In this document: piece by piece, positions 1 through 7,209 of the stretch
Layout: every line of letters begins with the position of its first letter
Numbering within the stretch: position 1 is the first letter of the stretch
Assembly: GCF_018070345.1 (NCBI RefSeq)
Contig: NZ_JAGPXX010000036.1
Location: forward strand, 1 to 57,354
DNA length: 57,354 nucleotides
Origin: Streptomyces sp. F63
GTDB taxonomy: Bacteria > Actinomycetota > Actinomycetes > Streptomycetales > Streptomycetaceae
Direction: 5' to 3'
Program-made: the position numbers and the translations under genes
Notes under the pieces: model-generated
What the model was told of the DNA's origin: nothing
The model's input: only the letters and a program-made list of their open reading frames with translations
Database searches by the model: none

Positions 1-232
1 GGCAGAGACTGACCATCCGGAGACGCCGGAGGGGGGCCCCCCCCACCCCGGGTGGGCGGGGGGGGGGGGGCGCCGCGGCGGTTCTCTGCTGCCGTTCCGC
101 TGCTGCGGCCCGCCGGCGCCCGTGCCGGTGCCGCGCGGGTCGCGTCCGCCGGCCGCCGTGGACACGGACGGTCCCGGACGGGCCGGATGGGCCCGGGCCG
201 GCCGGGTGAGCGGGGTGACGGTCCGCGGCGGC
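1..232. other. phoP downstream region with G/C homopolymer tracts
   Basis: No gene is supported here. Positions 31-72 hold runs of eight C and thirteen or more G, so the stretch can form strong hairpins or G-quadruplexes and lies just downstream of the phoP stop codon. It may act in termination, but there is no clear stem followed by a T tract. Confidence 0.5.
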
Positions 233-913
233 CTACGGCTCGAACTTGTAGCCGAGACCCCGCACGGTCACCAGGTAGCGCGGGGCTCCCGGATCGGGCT
301 CGATCTTGGCGCGCAGCCGCTTGACGTGGACGTCGAGGGTCTTCGTGTCCCCCACGTAGTCGGCCCCCCAGACCCGGTCGATCAGCTGCATGCGGGTGAG
401 GACGCGGCCGGCGTTGCGCAGCAGCATCTCCAGCAGGTCGAACTCCTTGAGCGGGAGGTCGACCTTCGCGCCGGAGACCGTGACCACGTGCCGGTCGACG
501 TCCATCCGCACCGGCCCCGCCTCCAGGGCCGCCGGTACGACCTCCTCCGGCTCTCCCCGGCGGCGCAGCACGGCCCGGATGCGCGCGACCAGTTCGCGGG
601 AGGAGAAGGGCTTGGTGACGTAGTCGTCGGCTCCTATTTCCAGACCGACGACCTTGTCGATCTCGCTGTCCTTGGCGGTCACCATGATGACCGGGACGTT
701 GGAACGGCCGCGCAGCTGGCGGCAGACTTCGGTGCCGGGGAGGCCGGGCAGCATCAGATCGAGCAGCACCAGGTCGGCGCCGTTGCGCTCGAACTCGTCC
801 AGCCCGTCGGGTCCGGTGGCCGCGACGGCGACCTCGAAACCCTCCTTGCGCAGCATGTAGGACAACGCGTCGCTGAACGATTCCTCGTCCTCGACAACGA
901 GCACTCGGGTCAC
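233..913 (-). CDS. phoP: PhoP, phosphate-response DNA-binding response regulator (OmpR family)
   Basis: 226 residues. The receiver domain (about 1-120) shows the acidic pocket EDEE at 8-11, the phospho-acceptor Asp52 in LLDLMLPG and the switch Lys in DDYVTKPF. The C-terminal winged helix (about 130-226) carries GRVLTRMQLIDRVW and ends in VTVRGLGYKFEP, typical of PhoP. In Streptomyces PhoP binds PHO boxes, activates phosphate scavenging (phoA/phoD-type phosphatases, pst) and represses secondary metabolism under phosphate starvation. The GTG start at 913 follows a good GGAGG ribosome site and overlaps by four bases (GTGA) the stop of a small frame at 910-1122, so translation is probably coupled to the kinase gene upstream. 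Size and sequence are as expected for the family. Confidence 0.97.
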   Translation of the reverse strand: MTRVLVVEDEESFSDALSYMLRKEGFEVAVAATGPDGLDEFERNGADLVLLDLMLPGLPGTEVCRQLRGRSNVPVIMVTAKDSEIDKVVGLEIGADDYVTKPFSSRELVARIRAVLRRRGEPEEVVPAALEAGPVRMDVDRHVVTVSGAKVDLPLKEFDLLEMLLRNAGRVLTRMQLIDRVWGADYVGDTKTLDVHVKRLRAKIEPDPGAPRYLVTVRGLGYKFEP

Positions 914-1122
914 GAAAGGACCTCCGGTCTGTTCTGCGAGCGGCGCTGCTCGGCGCCACCGCGGTGTGGGTCGGCACCCCCGCGTCGTACGGGGATACGG
1001 GGGGTTGGCGCGGCCCCGCTGAACACGGCTTCGGGGGCGGCGGTGGTGTCGGTGGTGTCGGTGGTGTCGGGGAGGCCCGCGGGGGCCGTGCTGCCGGGCC
1101 GGAGGAGGCCGGCCGGGATCAC
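910..1122 (-). CDS. possible 70-residue coupled ORF between phoR and phoP
   Basis: The phoR and phoP genes are separated by about 205 bases, and this frame fills the gap exactly. Its GTG overlaps the TGA of phoR (GTGA), and its own TGA overlaps the GTG of phoP (GTGA). About 60 of 70 codons end in G or C, which fits coding in this genome, with almost no exceptions in the first half. The product has no recognisable domain; it is Pro/Ala/Thr-rich with a Thr/Asp run (DTTDTTDTT) from a 9-bp tandem repeat near 1041-1070, and its second half is Arg-rich. From memory the two genes directly abut in S. coelicolor, so this may be an inserted or diverged tail of phoR, or a spacer that merely keeps ribosomes moving. 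No function is assigned. Confidence 0.35.
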   Translation of the reverse strand: MIPAGLLRPGSTAPAGLPDTTDTTDTTAAPEAVFSGAAPTPRIPVRRGGADPHRGGAEQRRSQNRPEVLS

Positions 1123-2462
1123 GGGAGTGCCTCCGGAGCGGAGAGCGAGGCCCGGGGGAAGGGCTCGAAGGAGGTGTCGTCCTCGTCGAGGTCGTCGTCC
1201 GGCTCCGTCAGCGGCCGGTCCGGGGTGTGGAGGACCTGGGGCTCGCCGTGGGCCGCGAGTCCGCGCTCGCCGGGGCCGGGCTCCTCGCGCCCGGATGCGG
1301 CGCGGTCCCTGCCGTGCCCGGCCTCGGGGAGCCGGAGGGTGAAGGTGGATCCCTGGCCCTCCGCGCTCCAGACCGTGACCTCTCCGCCGTGGGACGCGGC
1401 CACGTGCTTGACGATGGCCAGGCCGAGGCCCGTCCCGCCGGTGGCGCGCGAGCGTGCCGGGTCGACGCGGTAGAAGCGCTCGAAGATGCGCTCCCGGTCC
1501 TTCTCGGAGATCCCGATGCCCTGGTCGGTGACGGCTATCTCGATCATGTCCCCGCCGGTGCCGGCGATGCGGCGGGCGGCGATGCCGACCCGGGTGTGCG
1601 CCGGGCTGTAGTTGACGGCGTTCTCCACGAGGTTCCCGAGGGCGGCGGCGAGCTGGCCGCGGTTCCCCCAGATGGCGAGGTGGGCGGTGCCGCCCGAGGC
1701 GATGGTGATCTGCTTGGTGCCGGCCTGGTGGCGGCAGCGGTCGATGGCCTCGGCGACCAGCTCGTCCACCCGTACCGGCTCGGCGTCCTCCAGGGGGTTG
1801 TCGTTCTGCACCCGGGAGAGGTCGATCAGCTCCTGGACGAGACTGGTCAGACGGGTGGCCTCCTTCTGCATCCGCCCGGCGAAGCGGACGACCGCCTCCG
1901 GATCGTCGGAGGCGTCCATGACGGCCTCCGACAGCAGGGAGAGGGCCCCGACCGGGGTCTTCAGCTCATGGCTGACGTTGGCCACGAAGTCGCGGCGCAC
2001 GGCCTCTATCCGGCGGGCCTCGGTGAGGTCCTCCACCAGCAGCAGCACCAGCCGGGAGCCGAGGGGGGCCACTCTGGCGGAGACGGCGAGGGCCTCGCCG
2101 CGGCCGGTGCCGCGCCGCGGCAGGTCCAGTTCGACCTGCCGTATCTCGCCGTCCCGGCGGGTGTCCCGGGCCATCTTCAGCATGGGTTCCACGGCGAGCT
2201 TCCCGCCCCGGACGAGCCCGAGGGCGTAGGCGGCGGAGCTGGCCTTGACGACGCTGTCGGCCTCGTCGAGCACGACGGCCGAGGAGCGGAGCACCGAGAG
2301 GACGGTGTCCACGCCCGGTGGCAGCACGGCCTCGGTGTGGAGGGAGCTGCGGGTGGGTTTGGCCTGCTCCCGCTCGCTCCAGCGGAACGCGAGCATGGCG
2401 ATGACACCGGTGCAGACCCCGGCGATCGCTGCCGTGGCGGCTACCGCCGCGTTCACGTCCAT
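1119..2462 (-). CDS. phoR: PhoR, phosphate sensor histidine kinase
   Basis: 447 residues. One N-terminal membrane segment (about 5-27) is followed by an atypical PAS-like region, a HisKA domain with the phospho-His in FVANVSHELKTP, and a HATPase domain with N box GNLVENAVNYSP, G1 DQGIGI, F box FERFYR and G2 GTGLGLAIV. The C-terminal tail after about residue 375 is acidic and low complexity. PhoR phosphorylates PhoP when phosphate is scarce. It is the first gene of a leftward operon, divergent from phoU, and its promoter shares the PHO-box region at 2526-2729. The start ATG at 2462 puts the membrane helix at the very N terminus, as in Streptomyces PhoR. Confidence 0.96.
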   Translation of the reverse strand: MDVNAAVAATAAIAGVCTGVIAMLAFRWSEREQAKPTRSSLHTEAVLPPGVDTVLSVLRSSAVVLDEADSVVKASSAAYALGLVRGGKLAVEPMLKMARDTRRDGEIRQVELDLPRRGTGRGEALAVSARVAPLGSRLVLLLVEDLTEARRIEAVRRDFVANVSHELKTPVGALSLLSEAVMDASDDPEAVVRFAGRMQKEATRLTSLVQELIDLSRVQNDNPLEDAEPVRVDELVAEAIDRCRHQAGTKQITIASGGTAHLAIWGNRGQLAAALGNLVENAVNYSPAHTRVGIAARRIAGTGGDMIEIAVTDQGIGISEKDRERIFERFYRVDPARSRATGGTGLGLAIVKHVAASHGGEVTVWSAEGQGSTFTLRLPEAGHGRDRAASGREEPGPGERGLAAHGEPQVLHTPDRPLTEPDDDLDEDDTSFEPFPRASLSAPEALP

Positions 2463-2535
2463 GAGTCCAGATTAAGCGGGTGCGGAGACACCTCCACAGC
2501 CGTCCGGGGACCGTCTCGGACAGTGGTTGCCGAGA

Positions 2536-2568
2536 GTTCACCGGCAGGTCGGTGCTGATTCATTCCCG
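2536..2568. promoter_or_regulatory. PHO-box tract 1 (three 11-bp units)
   Basis: Three consecutive 11-base units read GTTCACCGGCA, GGTCGGTGCTG and ATTCATTCCCG. The first matches the Streptomyces PHO-box unit consensus GTTCACC well; the second is degenerate, as middle units often are. The tract lies 74-106 bases before the phoR start. Known family biology: PhoP autoregulates phoRP through such repeats. Confidence 0.75.
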
Positions 2569-2696
2569 CGGACCCGGCGTGGGCGGGAAGGAGGGGGAAG
2601 GGGCGCGCGGGAATCCGCCCACGCCGTAGCCGCCTCCGCACGCCGTCCCGGGGCAGGTGAGCCGGGGGGTGGGGCGGAAACGGGCCGTTGCCGAGA

Positions 2697-2729
2697 GTTC
2701 ACCCCCGCGCCCACGGTGGTTCATCCGGG
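2697..2729. promoter_or_regulatory. PHO-box tract 2 (three 11-bp units)
   Basis: Units GTTCACCCCCG, CGCCCACGGTG and GTTCATCCGGG run in the same orientation as tract 1. A 17-base sequence, GTTGCCGAGAGTTCACC, is repeated exactly at 2526-2542 and 2687-2703, so the two tracts look duplicated. This tract is 157-189 bases before phoU and probably serves phoU, while tract 1 serves phoR. Confidence 0.75.
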
Positions 2730-2885
2730 ATGCCGGAAGCCGACGCGTGGGCACACCAGCGTGGCACCGTGGGGGCCGGCAGCCTTCGCCGGGCGCCGGG
2801 CCGCCGGTACGACCGGCGGACGGCCCGACGCGGGATGTACACAGGATTCGCAGGTATCGCAGGATTTCGATGGAAGGAAAGCGCG

Positions 2886-3563
2886 ATGCGGGACGCATAC
2901 CACGAGGAACTGGACTCGATCGGTGACGACCTGGTGGAGATGGCCCGACTCGTCGGCTCCGCGATCGGCCGGGCCACGACGGCCATCCTCGACGCCGACC
3001 TCAAACTCGCCGAGAGCGTGATCGCGGCGGACGAGAAGGTCGACACGCTCCAGCACGAGCTGGAGGCGAAGGCGATCACCCTGCTCGCGCGCCAGCAGCC
3101 GGTCGCCACCGACCTGCGGATCGTCGTCACCAGTCTGCGGATGAGCGCGGACCTGGAGCGCTCCGGCGACCTGGCACAGCACGTGGCCAAGCTGGCCCGG
3201 CTGCGGTTCCCGGAGACCGCGGTGCCGCGGGACCTGCACTCCACCATCCTGGAGATGGGGCAGCTGGCGCAGCGGCTGATGGCCAAGGCCGCCGAGGTCA
3301 TCATCACCAAGGACGTGGACCTGGCGCTCCAGCTGGAGCAGGACGACGACGCGATGGACCTCTACCACCGCAGCCTCTTCCAGCACCTGATGGACGACCG
3401 CTGGAAGCACGGCATCGAGACCGCCGTCGACGTGACCCTGCTCGGCCGCTACTACGAGCGGTTCGCCGACCACGCGGTGTCGGTCGCGAAGCGGGTCGTC
3501 TACCTGGTCACCGGGGAGCACGCGGACGAGCTCACGGCCGAGGGGCAGGACGAGGGGGCATAA
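2886..3563 (+). CDS. phoU: PhoU, phosphate signalling regulator
   Basis: 225 residues, the usual PhoU length, made of two repeated three-helix bundles. The acidic metal-binding motifs typical of PhoU are visible (LERSGDLAQHVAKLAR in repeat 1, ERFADHAVSVAKRVVYL in repeat 2). The ATG at 2886 is preceded by GGAAGG; longer in-frame starts from a TTG at 2688 would read through the PHO box and give an implausible Arg-rich leader. In Streptomyces phoU is under PhoP control and dampens the PHO regulon. It is divergent from phoRP and shares the regulatory region. Confidence 0.96.
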   Translation: MRDAYHEELDSIGDDLVEMARLVGSAIGRATTAILDADLKLAESVIAADEKVDTLQHELEAKAITLLARQQPVATDLRIVVTSLRMSADLERSGDLAQHVAKLARLRFPETAVPRDLHSTILEMGQLAQRLMAKAAEVIITKDVDLALQLEQDDDAMDLYHRSLFQHLMDDRWKHGIETAVDVTLLGRYYERFADHAVSVAKRVVYLVTGEHADELTAEGQDEGA

Positions 3564-3931
3564 GCGCCCGGGGCCCCGGGCCGGTAACCGGACGGTGGAT
3601 GCGCCGACGCGGGCAGAGCCGGCCGGACGGGTTCCGGGCGGCCGTGCCGGCCCGGAGCGGCCTGCGACCACGGCCGGGAGCGGAAGCGACCCGTGGGACC
3701 ACGGCCGGGACGAGCGGGGCAGGGGGCGTGAAGGGCGGACCGCGGACGGCGCGAGCGCATCGCGCGGGACGCCCGGGCTCCGGGGACGGCGCGAGTGCTC
3801 TCACGCGCCCTTGCTGCGCCCGCCGCAGCAGGTGTCCAGTGGTCGGCAGGACCGCTGCGGGTCCGCCGCGGACACCGCCGCGGACCCGTCGCGGGCCGGG
3901 TCAGGTCCAGCGCAGTCGAGGAAGGGTACTC
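3564..3931 (+). terminator. phoU-mtpA spacer with hairpin at 3858-3888
   Basis: No gene is supported in these 368 bases. A perfect 9-bp stem CGGGTCCGC (3858-3866) / GCGGACCCG (3880-3888) with a 13-base loop follows phoU and precedes mtpA by about 45 bases. It lacks a T tract, so it could be a Streptomyces-style terminator of phoU or an attenuator in the mtpA leader. I see no convincing PHO box here. Confidence 0.4.
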
Positions 3932-4093
3932 ATGGCCGTTTTCCCGACCACACCGTCACCGACACCGACCGTTCGCGAGCCAGGCGTCACCAAGATCCCG
4001 CTGCCCCTCCTGGGGGCCTGCGGCTGCGGCTCCGGGTGCAGTTGCGGCTGCCAGAGCGGCGGCCCCTGCCAGTGCGGCGGCAGCTGCGGCTGA
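3932..4093 (+). CDS. mtpA: metallothionein-like cysteine-rich small protein MtpA
   Basis: 53 residues. The N-terminal half is Thr/Pro-rich (TTPSPTPTVREPGV); the last 26 residues contain eight Cys alternating with Gly, Ser and Gln (GACGCGSGCSCGC, then PCQCGGSC), a metal-thiolate pattern. GAGGAAGG at 3918-3925 is a good ribosome site for the ATG at 3932. Established knowledge: in S. lividans a gene called mtpA, encoding a metallothionein-like protein, belongs to the phoU-linked PHO genes. The position directly after phoU supports the same identity here. The metal bound is unknown. Too small for most gene finders, but codon use and ribosome site support it. Confidence 0.8.
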   Translation: MAVFPTTPSPTPTVREPGVTKIPLPLLGACGCGSGCSCGCQSGGPCQCGGSCG

Positions 4094-4395
4094 GCATCGC
4101 GGCCTCCCGGCCGTACAGCCCACGAACCCCCGCGCGCCGGGCCGCCCGGCGACCGCAGCGATGGGTCGCGCGCGGTCGCGGGGTGGGGCGGCCCTGACGC
4201 GCGGGCCCTCGCCGGGAGCGTGACGCGCGGCCCCGGCCGGGGTTTCTCCTCCGGCCGGGGCCTGCGTCTTCGTCGTCGCCGGGCGGCCATCGCGGGGAAG
4301 CCGGGCGGCCATCGCGGGGAAGGCGTCGCCGGGCCCGGGCGCGCACGACGTCCCCGCCGCGGAGCGCGCCGGCCCGGCGGGCGCCGGCGCCGGCC
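4094..4395. terminator. convergent spacer: bidirectional hairpin 4229-4262 and 22-bp tandem duplication
   Basis: This spacer lies between mtpA and the convergent FMN-binding gene. A perfect 12-bp stem GGCCCCGGCCGG (4229-4240) / CCGGCCGGGGCC (4251-4262) around a 10-base loop is a strong candidate bidirectional terminator. Immediately after it, a 22-base unit is perfectly duplicated in tandem (4278-4299 and 4300-4321). No coding sequence is supported. Confidence 0.6.
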
Positions 4396-4869
4396 TCAGC
4401 GGCTCGCGGAGTCCAGCGCCGACTGGAGCGACCTGCGGTAGCCCTCGCTGGTGTACGTGGCCCCCGAGACCGTGTCGATGTCGGCGCTCTGCGCGGTGAC
4501 GGCCTCCCGGGTCAACCGCGGGACGGCGTATGCGCTGATCCGCCGGTCCTTCGGATTCTCCTGCGGGGTGACGACCGCGGTGACGCCGGTGAGTCTTCCG
4601 TCCTCCAGCGTGACCCGGACCTGGACGGAACCGTATCGGGTCCGCACCCGGTCTCCGGTGAGGGTCCGGGTGCCCGAGACCGAGCCGCCCCGCCCGGGCA
4701 CCCCCCTCGGCGTGCTCGCACCACTGGACGGCGCGGGAGAGTACGTGAACCCCCCGGCCGCCGGCGGTGTGTGCGGCTTCAGCGACAGCAGCAGCACCAT
4801 CCCGGAGACGGTCGCGGCGCTCGCCAGCACGATGCGGCGCAGCGGCCGGTTCTTCCTCAACGTGTGCAC
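4396..4869 (-). CDS. FMN-binding domain protein, membrane-anchored
   Basis: 157 residues. An N-terminal signal anchor (about 11-30, IVLASAATVSGMVLLLSL) is followed by a Pro/Ser-rich linker and an FMN_bind domain (about 70-155). The conserved SGATYTS near residue 137 is the motif in which a Thr receives covalent FMN in NqrC/RnfG-like proteins. It is encoded 7 bases after the ferric-reductase-like gene, so the two form an operon and the flavin domain probably exchanges electrons with that flavocytochrome outside the membrane. The GTG start at 4869 lies against the upstream stop. The flavin transferase (ApbE) that would load FMN is not in the window. Confidence 0.85.
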   Translation of the reverse strand: MHTLRKNRPLRRIVLASAATVSGMVLLLSLKPHTPPAAGGFTYSPAPSSGASTPRGVPGRGGSVSGTRTLTGDRVRTRYGSVQVRVTLEDGRLTGVTAVVTPQENPKDRRISAYAVPRLTREAVTAQSADIDTVSGATYTSEGYRRSLQSALDSASR

Positions 4870-4876
4870 GCGGGCC

Positions 4877-6229
4877 TCACAGCTCGAAGGACTCGTGGTG
4901 GATACGGCGGTCCGGGACCCCGGCGCCGCGCAGCGCCTCGTACACGTGCTGCGCGAACCCGTGGGGGCCGCACAGATACACGTCGTGCGCCTCCAGACCG
5001 GGCACGGCCGCGCGCAGGGAGCGGGCCGTGATCTCGGGGCGCCGGCCGTGCGGACCGTTGAGCGCGTAGAGCACCGTCGCCCCGCGGCACCGTGCGACGG
5101 CCTCCAGTTCGCCGCTCAGGGCCAGGTCCTCCGCCGTGCGGGCGCGGTAGACGAGGGTGACGTCGCCGGGCAGCGTCTCGAACAGGGCCCGCAGTGGGGT
5201 GATGCCGACGCCGCCCGCGACCAGCAGAGTCCTCGAGGAGGTCCGCCGGTCCGCGGTCAGCGCCCCGTAGGGGCCCTCGGCCCATACGCGGGTGCCCGGC
5301 CGCAGCCGGGAGACGGCGGCGCTGTGGTCGCCGAGCGTCTTGACGGTGATGCGCAGCCGGTCCGGGCGCGGTGGCGCCGACAGGGAGTACGGCGTGGAAG
5401 TCCAGCGCAGGCCCGGGGTGAGGAACCGCCAGCGCAGGAACTGCCCCGGCCGCGCACCCATCTCGGGCAGCCGCCGGCCCCGCACGACGACGGAGTGCAC
5501 GCCCGGCGCCTCCTCCCGCACGGAGTCGACCCGCAGCCGGTGCCGCAGGTTGAGCCGGATCGGAGTGAGGATCCGGAACCACACCACGAGCGCCGCGGTG
5601 CCCGAGTACAGCGCGTACCAGGCGGCCCGGGCCGGCGGGTCGCCGGCGAAGTCCGAGCCCAGGGCGAGTTGGTGGCCGAAGGAGAGGAAGACCGCGGCAT
5701 ACGTGAGCAGGTGCACGTAGTACCAGAACTCGTGGCCGGCCCGGCGGCGCACCGCACGCACCGAGACGATCCCGACCGCGCACAGGAGGGCGGTGCCGGC
5801 GGTGGCCTTGAGCATCTCCGGGTAGTCCAGGACCACCGTGAGCGCCTCGTCCGGAATCGGCGAACCGTCCTGGGCGGCGTACCCGAGCACGGTCAGCACG
5901 GCGTGTACCACCAGCAGGGAGATCGTGTAGCGGCCGGCCATGGCGTGCCAGCGCGCCACCCGGTCCGCTCCGATCCCCCGCTCCAGGAGCGGAACGCGGG
6001 CCATCAGAGCGATGAGGACGGCGGAGGCGTACCCGCACAGCAGTCCCGCGATCCGCCCGGCGCCCGTCAGCCAGCCCGCGAGGCCCACGACGGACCCCGT
6101 GCCGTGCCACCACAGGGCGATCACGGCAGCGGCCCCGCCCCACAGGGCGACGAGCACGGGGCCGGCCGGGGAGCGGCGCCGCACGGGCTCCGGGTGGCGG
6201 GTCTTCTGCCGCGCGTACACCGTCGTCAT
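4877..6229 (-). CDS. ferric-reductase-like transmembrane flavocytochrome
   Basis: 450 residues from the ATG at 6229. About six membrane helices occupy residues 20-210, with His residues in paired helices (LLVVHAVLTVLGY and YYVHLLTYAAVFLSFGHQ) suited to b-haem. A ferredoxin-reductase-type FAD domain (RTPYSLSAPP, about 290-300) and NAD(P) domain (AGGVGITPLRAL near 345, ending YLCGPHGF) follow; the terminal IHHESFEL is typical of the family. It would pass electrons from cytoplasmic NAD(P)H across the membrane to the FMN-binding partner or to metal. It is divergent from the response regulator at 6460, which likely controls it. Confidence 0.88.
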   Translation of the reverse strand: MTTVYARQKTRHPEPVRRRSPAGPVLVALWGGAAAVIALWWHGTGSVVGLAGWLTGAGRIAGLLCGYASAVLIALMARVPLLERGIGADRVARWHAMAGRYTISLLVVHAVLTVLGYAAQDGSPIPDEALTVVLDYPEMLKATAGTALLCAVGIVSVRAVRRRAGHEFWYYVHLLTYAAVFLSFGHQLALGSDFAGDPPARAAWYALYSGTAALVVWFRILTPIRLNLRHRLRVDSVREEAPGVHSVVVRGRRLPEMGARPGQFLRWRFLTPGLRWTSTPYSLSAPPRPDRLRITVKTLGDHSAAVSRLRPGTRVWAEGPYGALTADRRTSSRTLLVAGGVGITPLRALFETLPGDVTLVYRARTAEDLALSGELEAVARCRGATVLYALNGPHGRRPEITARSLRAAVPGLEAHDVYLCGPHGFAQHVYEALRGAGVPDRRIHHESFEL

Positions 6230-6459
6230 CCGCGGATCCCTCCGATGCTCGTCCGTACGTCCCCTCGGCCGTCCGGGACGACACTGTGCCGACACAACCT
6301 CTGAGCCGGCTCTCAGCACACGGTGGGCGGTACGGCTCGCCGCAGGTGGGAAGGGGCGCCGGGAGGCCGGGCGGACGGGCGGCCCGGCGGACTCAGAGCG
6401 AACTCAGAGGCGGGCGGAGAAGCCCGGGCCCCGGGCAGGGCTGCATCCTGGTATCCGAG

Positions 6460-7209
6460 ATGAACACTCACCGCCCCCGCGGCTCCGGCCGCCCCGCGCT
6501 CACCCGGACCGATGGCACCCCGCTCCGGGTCCTCGTCGTCGACGACGATCCCGACCTGGCGGAAGTCCTCTCCGGAGCCCTGCGCTACGAGGGCTGGGAG
6601 GTCCGCACGGCCGGCGACGGCCTCTCGGCTGTCGCCGAGGCACGGAGGCTGCTGCCCGACGCGGTCGTCCTCGACATCATGCTGCCGGACACCGACGGCT
6701 TCGCCGTGCTGCGCTCGCTGCACGCCGTGCGGTCCGACGTCTGCGTGCTCTTCCTCACCGCGCGGGACGCCGTCGAAGACCGCATCGCGGGCATCACGGC
6801 GGGCGGCGACGACTACGTGACCAAACCGTTCAGCCTCGAAGAGGTCGTCGCCCGACTGCGCGGGCTGCTGCGCCGTGCCGGTATGGCCCGGCAGACGGAG
6901 GACGGGCCCCGGCTGGTCGTCGGCGACCTCGTCATGGAGGAGGAGGCCCGCGAGGTCACGCGCGGTGGCGAGCTCATCGAGCTGTCTCCGACGGAGTTCG
7001 AACTGCTGCGTCTCCTCATGCGCAACCCGCGGCGTGTGCTCAGCAAGGGGCTCATCCTCGACCGCGTATGGTCCTACGACTTCGGCGGGCGGGCCCACGT
7101 CGTCGAGCTGTACATCTCGTATCTGCGCAAGAAGGTGGACGCGGGCCGCCCGCCCATGATCCACACGGTGCGGGGCGCCGGGTACGTACTGAAGCCGGTG
7201 GTCCGGTGA
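6460..7209 (+). CDS. OmpR-family response regulator
   Basis: 249 residues. The receiver domain starts after a 20-residue basic leader (LRVLVVDDDPDLAEVL; phospho-Asp in VVLDIMLPDTDGF; Lys in DDYVTKPF), followed by a winged helix (LSPTEFELLRLLMRNPRRVLSKG, ending VRGAGYVL). The ATG at 6460 was chosen because it begins just upstream of the receiver fold. It overlaps the kinase gene by four bases (GTGA), indicating coupling. It is divergent from the flavocytochrome operon, so control of that redox pair is the likely role; this is inference from position. It resembles the TcrA/MtrA group rather than PhoP. Confidence 0.9.
   Translation: MNTHRPRGSGRPALTRTDGTPLRVLVVDDDPDLAEVLSGALRYEGWEVRTAGDGLSAVAEARRLLPDAVVLDIMLPDTDGFAVLRSLHAVRSDVCVLFLTARDAVEDRIAGITAGGDDYVTKPFSLEEVVARLRGLLRRAGMARQTEDGPRLVVGDLVMEEEAREVTRGGELIELSPTEFELLRLLMRNPRRVLSKGLILDRVWSYDFGGRAHVVELYISYLRKKVDAGRPPMIHTVRGAGYVLKPVVR

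Noticed and set aside
1227..2558. 443-codon plus-strand frame opposite phoR
   Set aside because: Antisense shadow with atypical composition; phoR has all kinase motifs.
5940..7205. Long plus-strand frame running from 5940 into the histidine kinase
   Set aside because: It is the antisense of the flavocytochrome and another frame of the response regulator. The kinase begins at the GTGA overlap at 7206.
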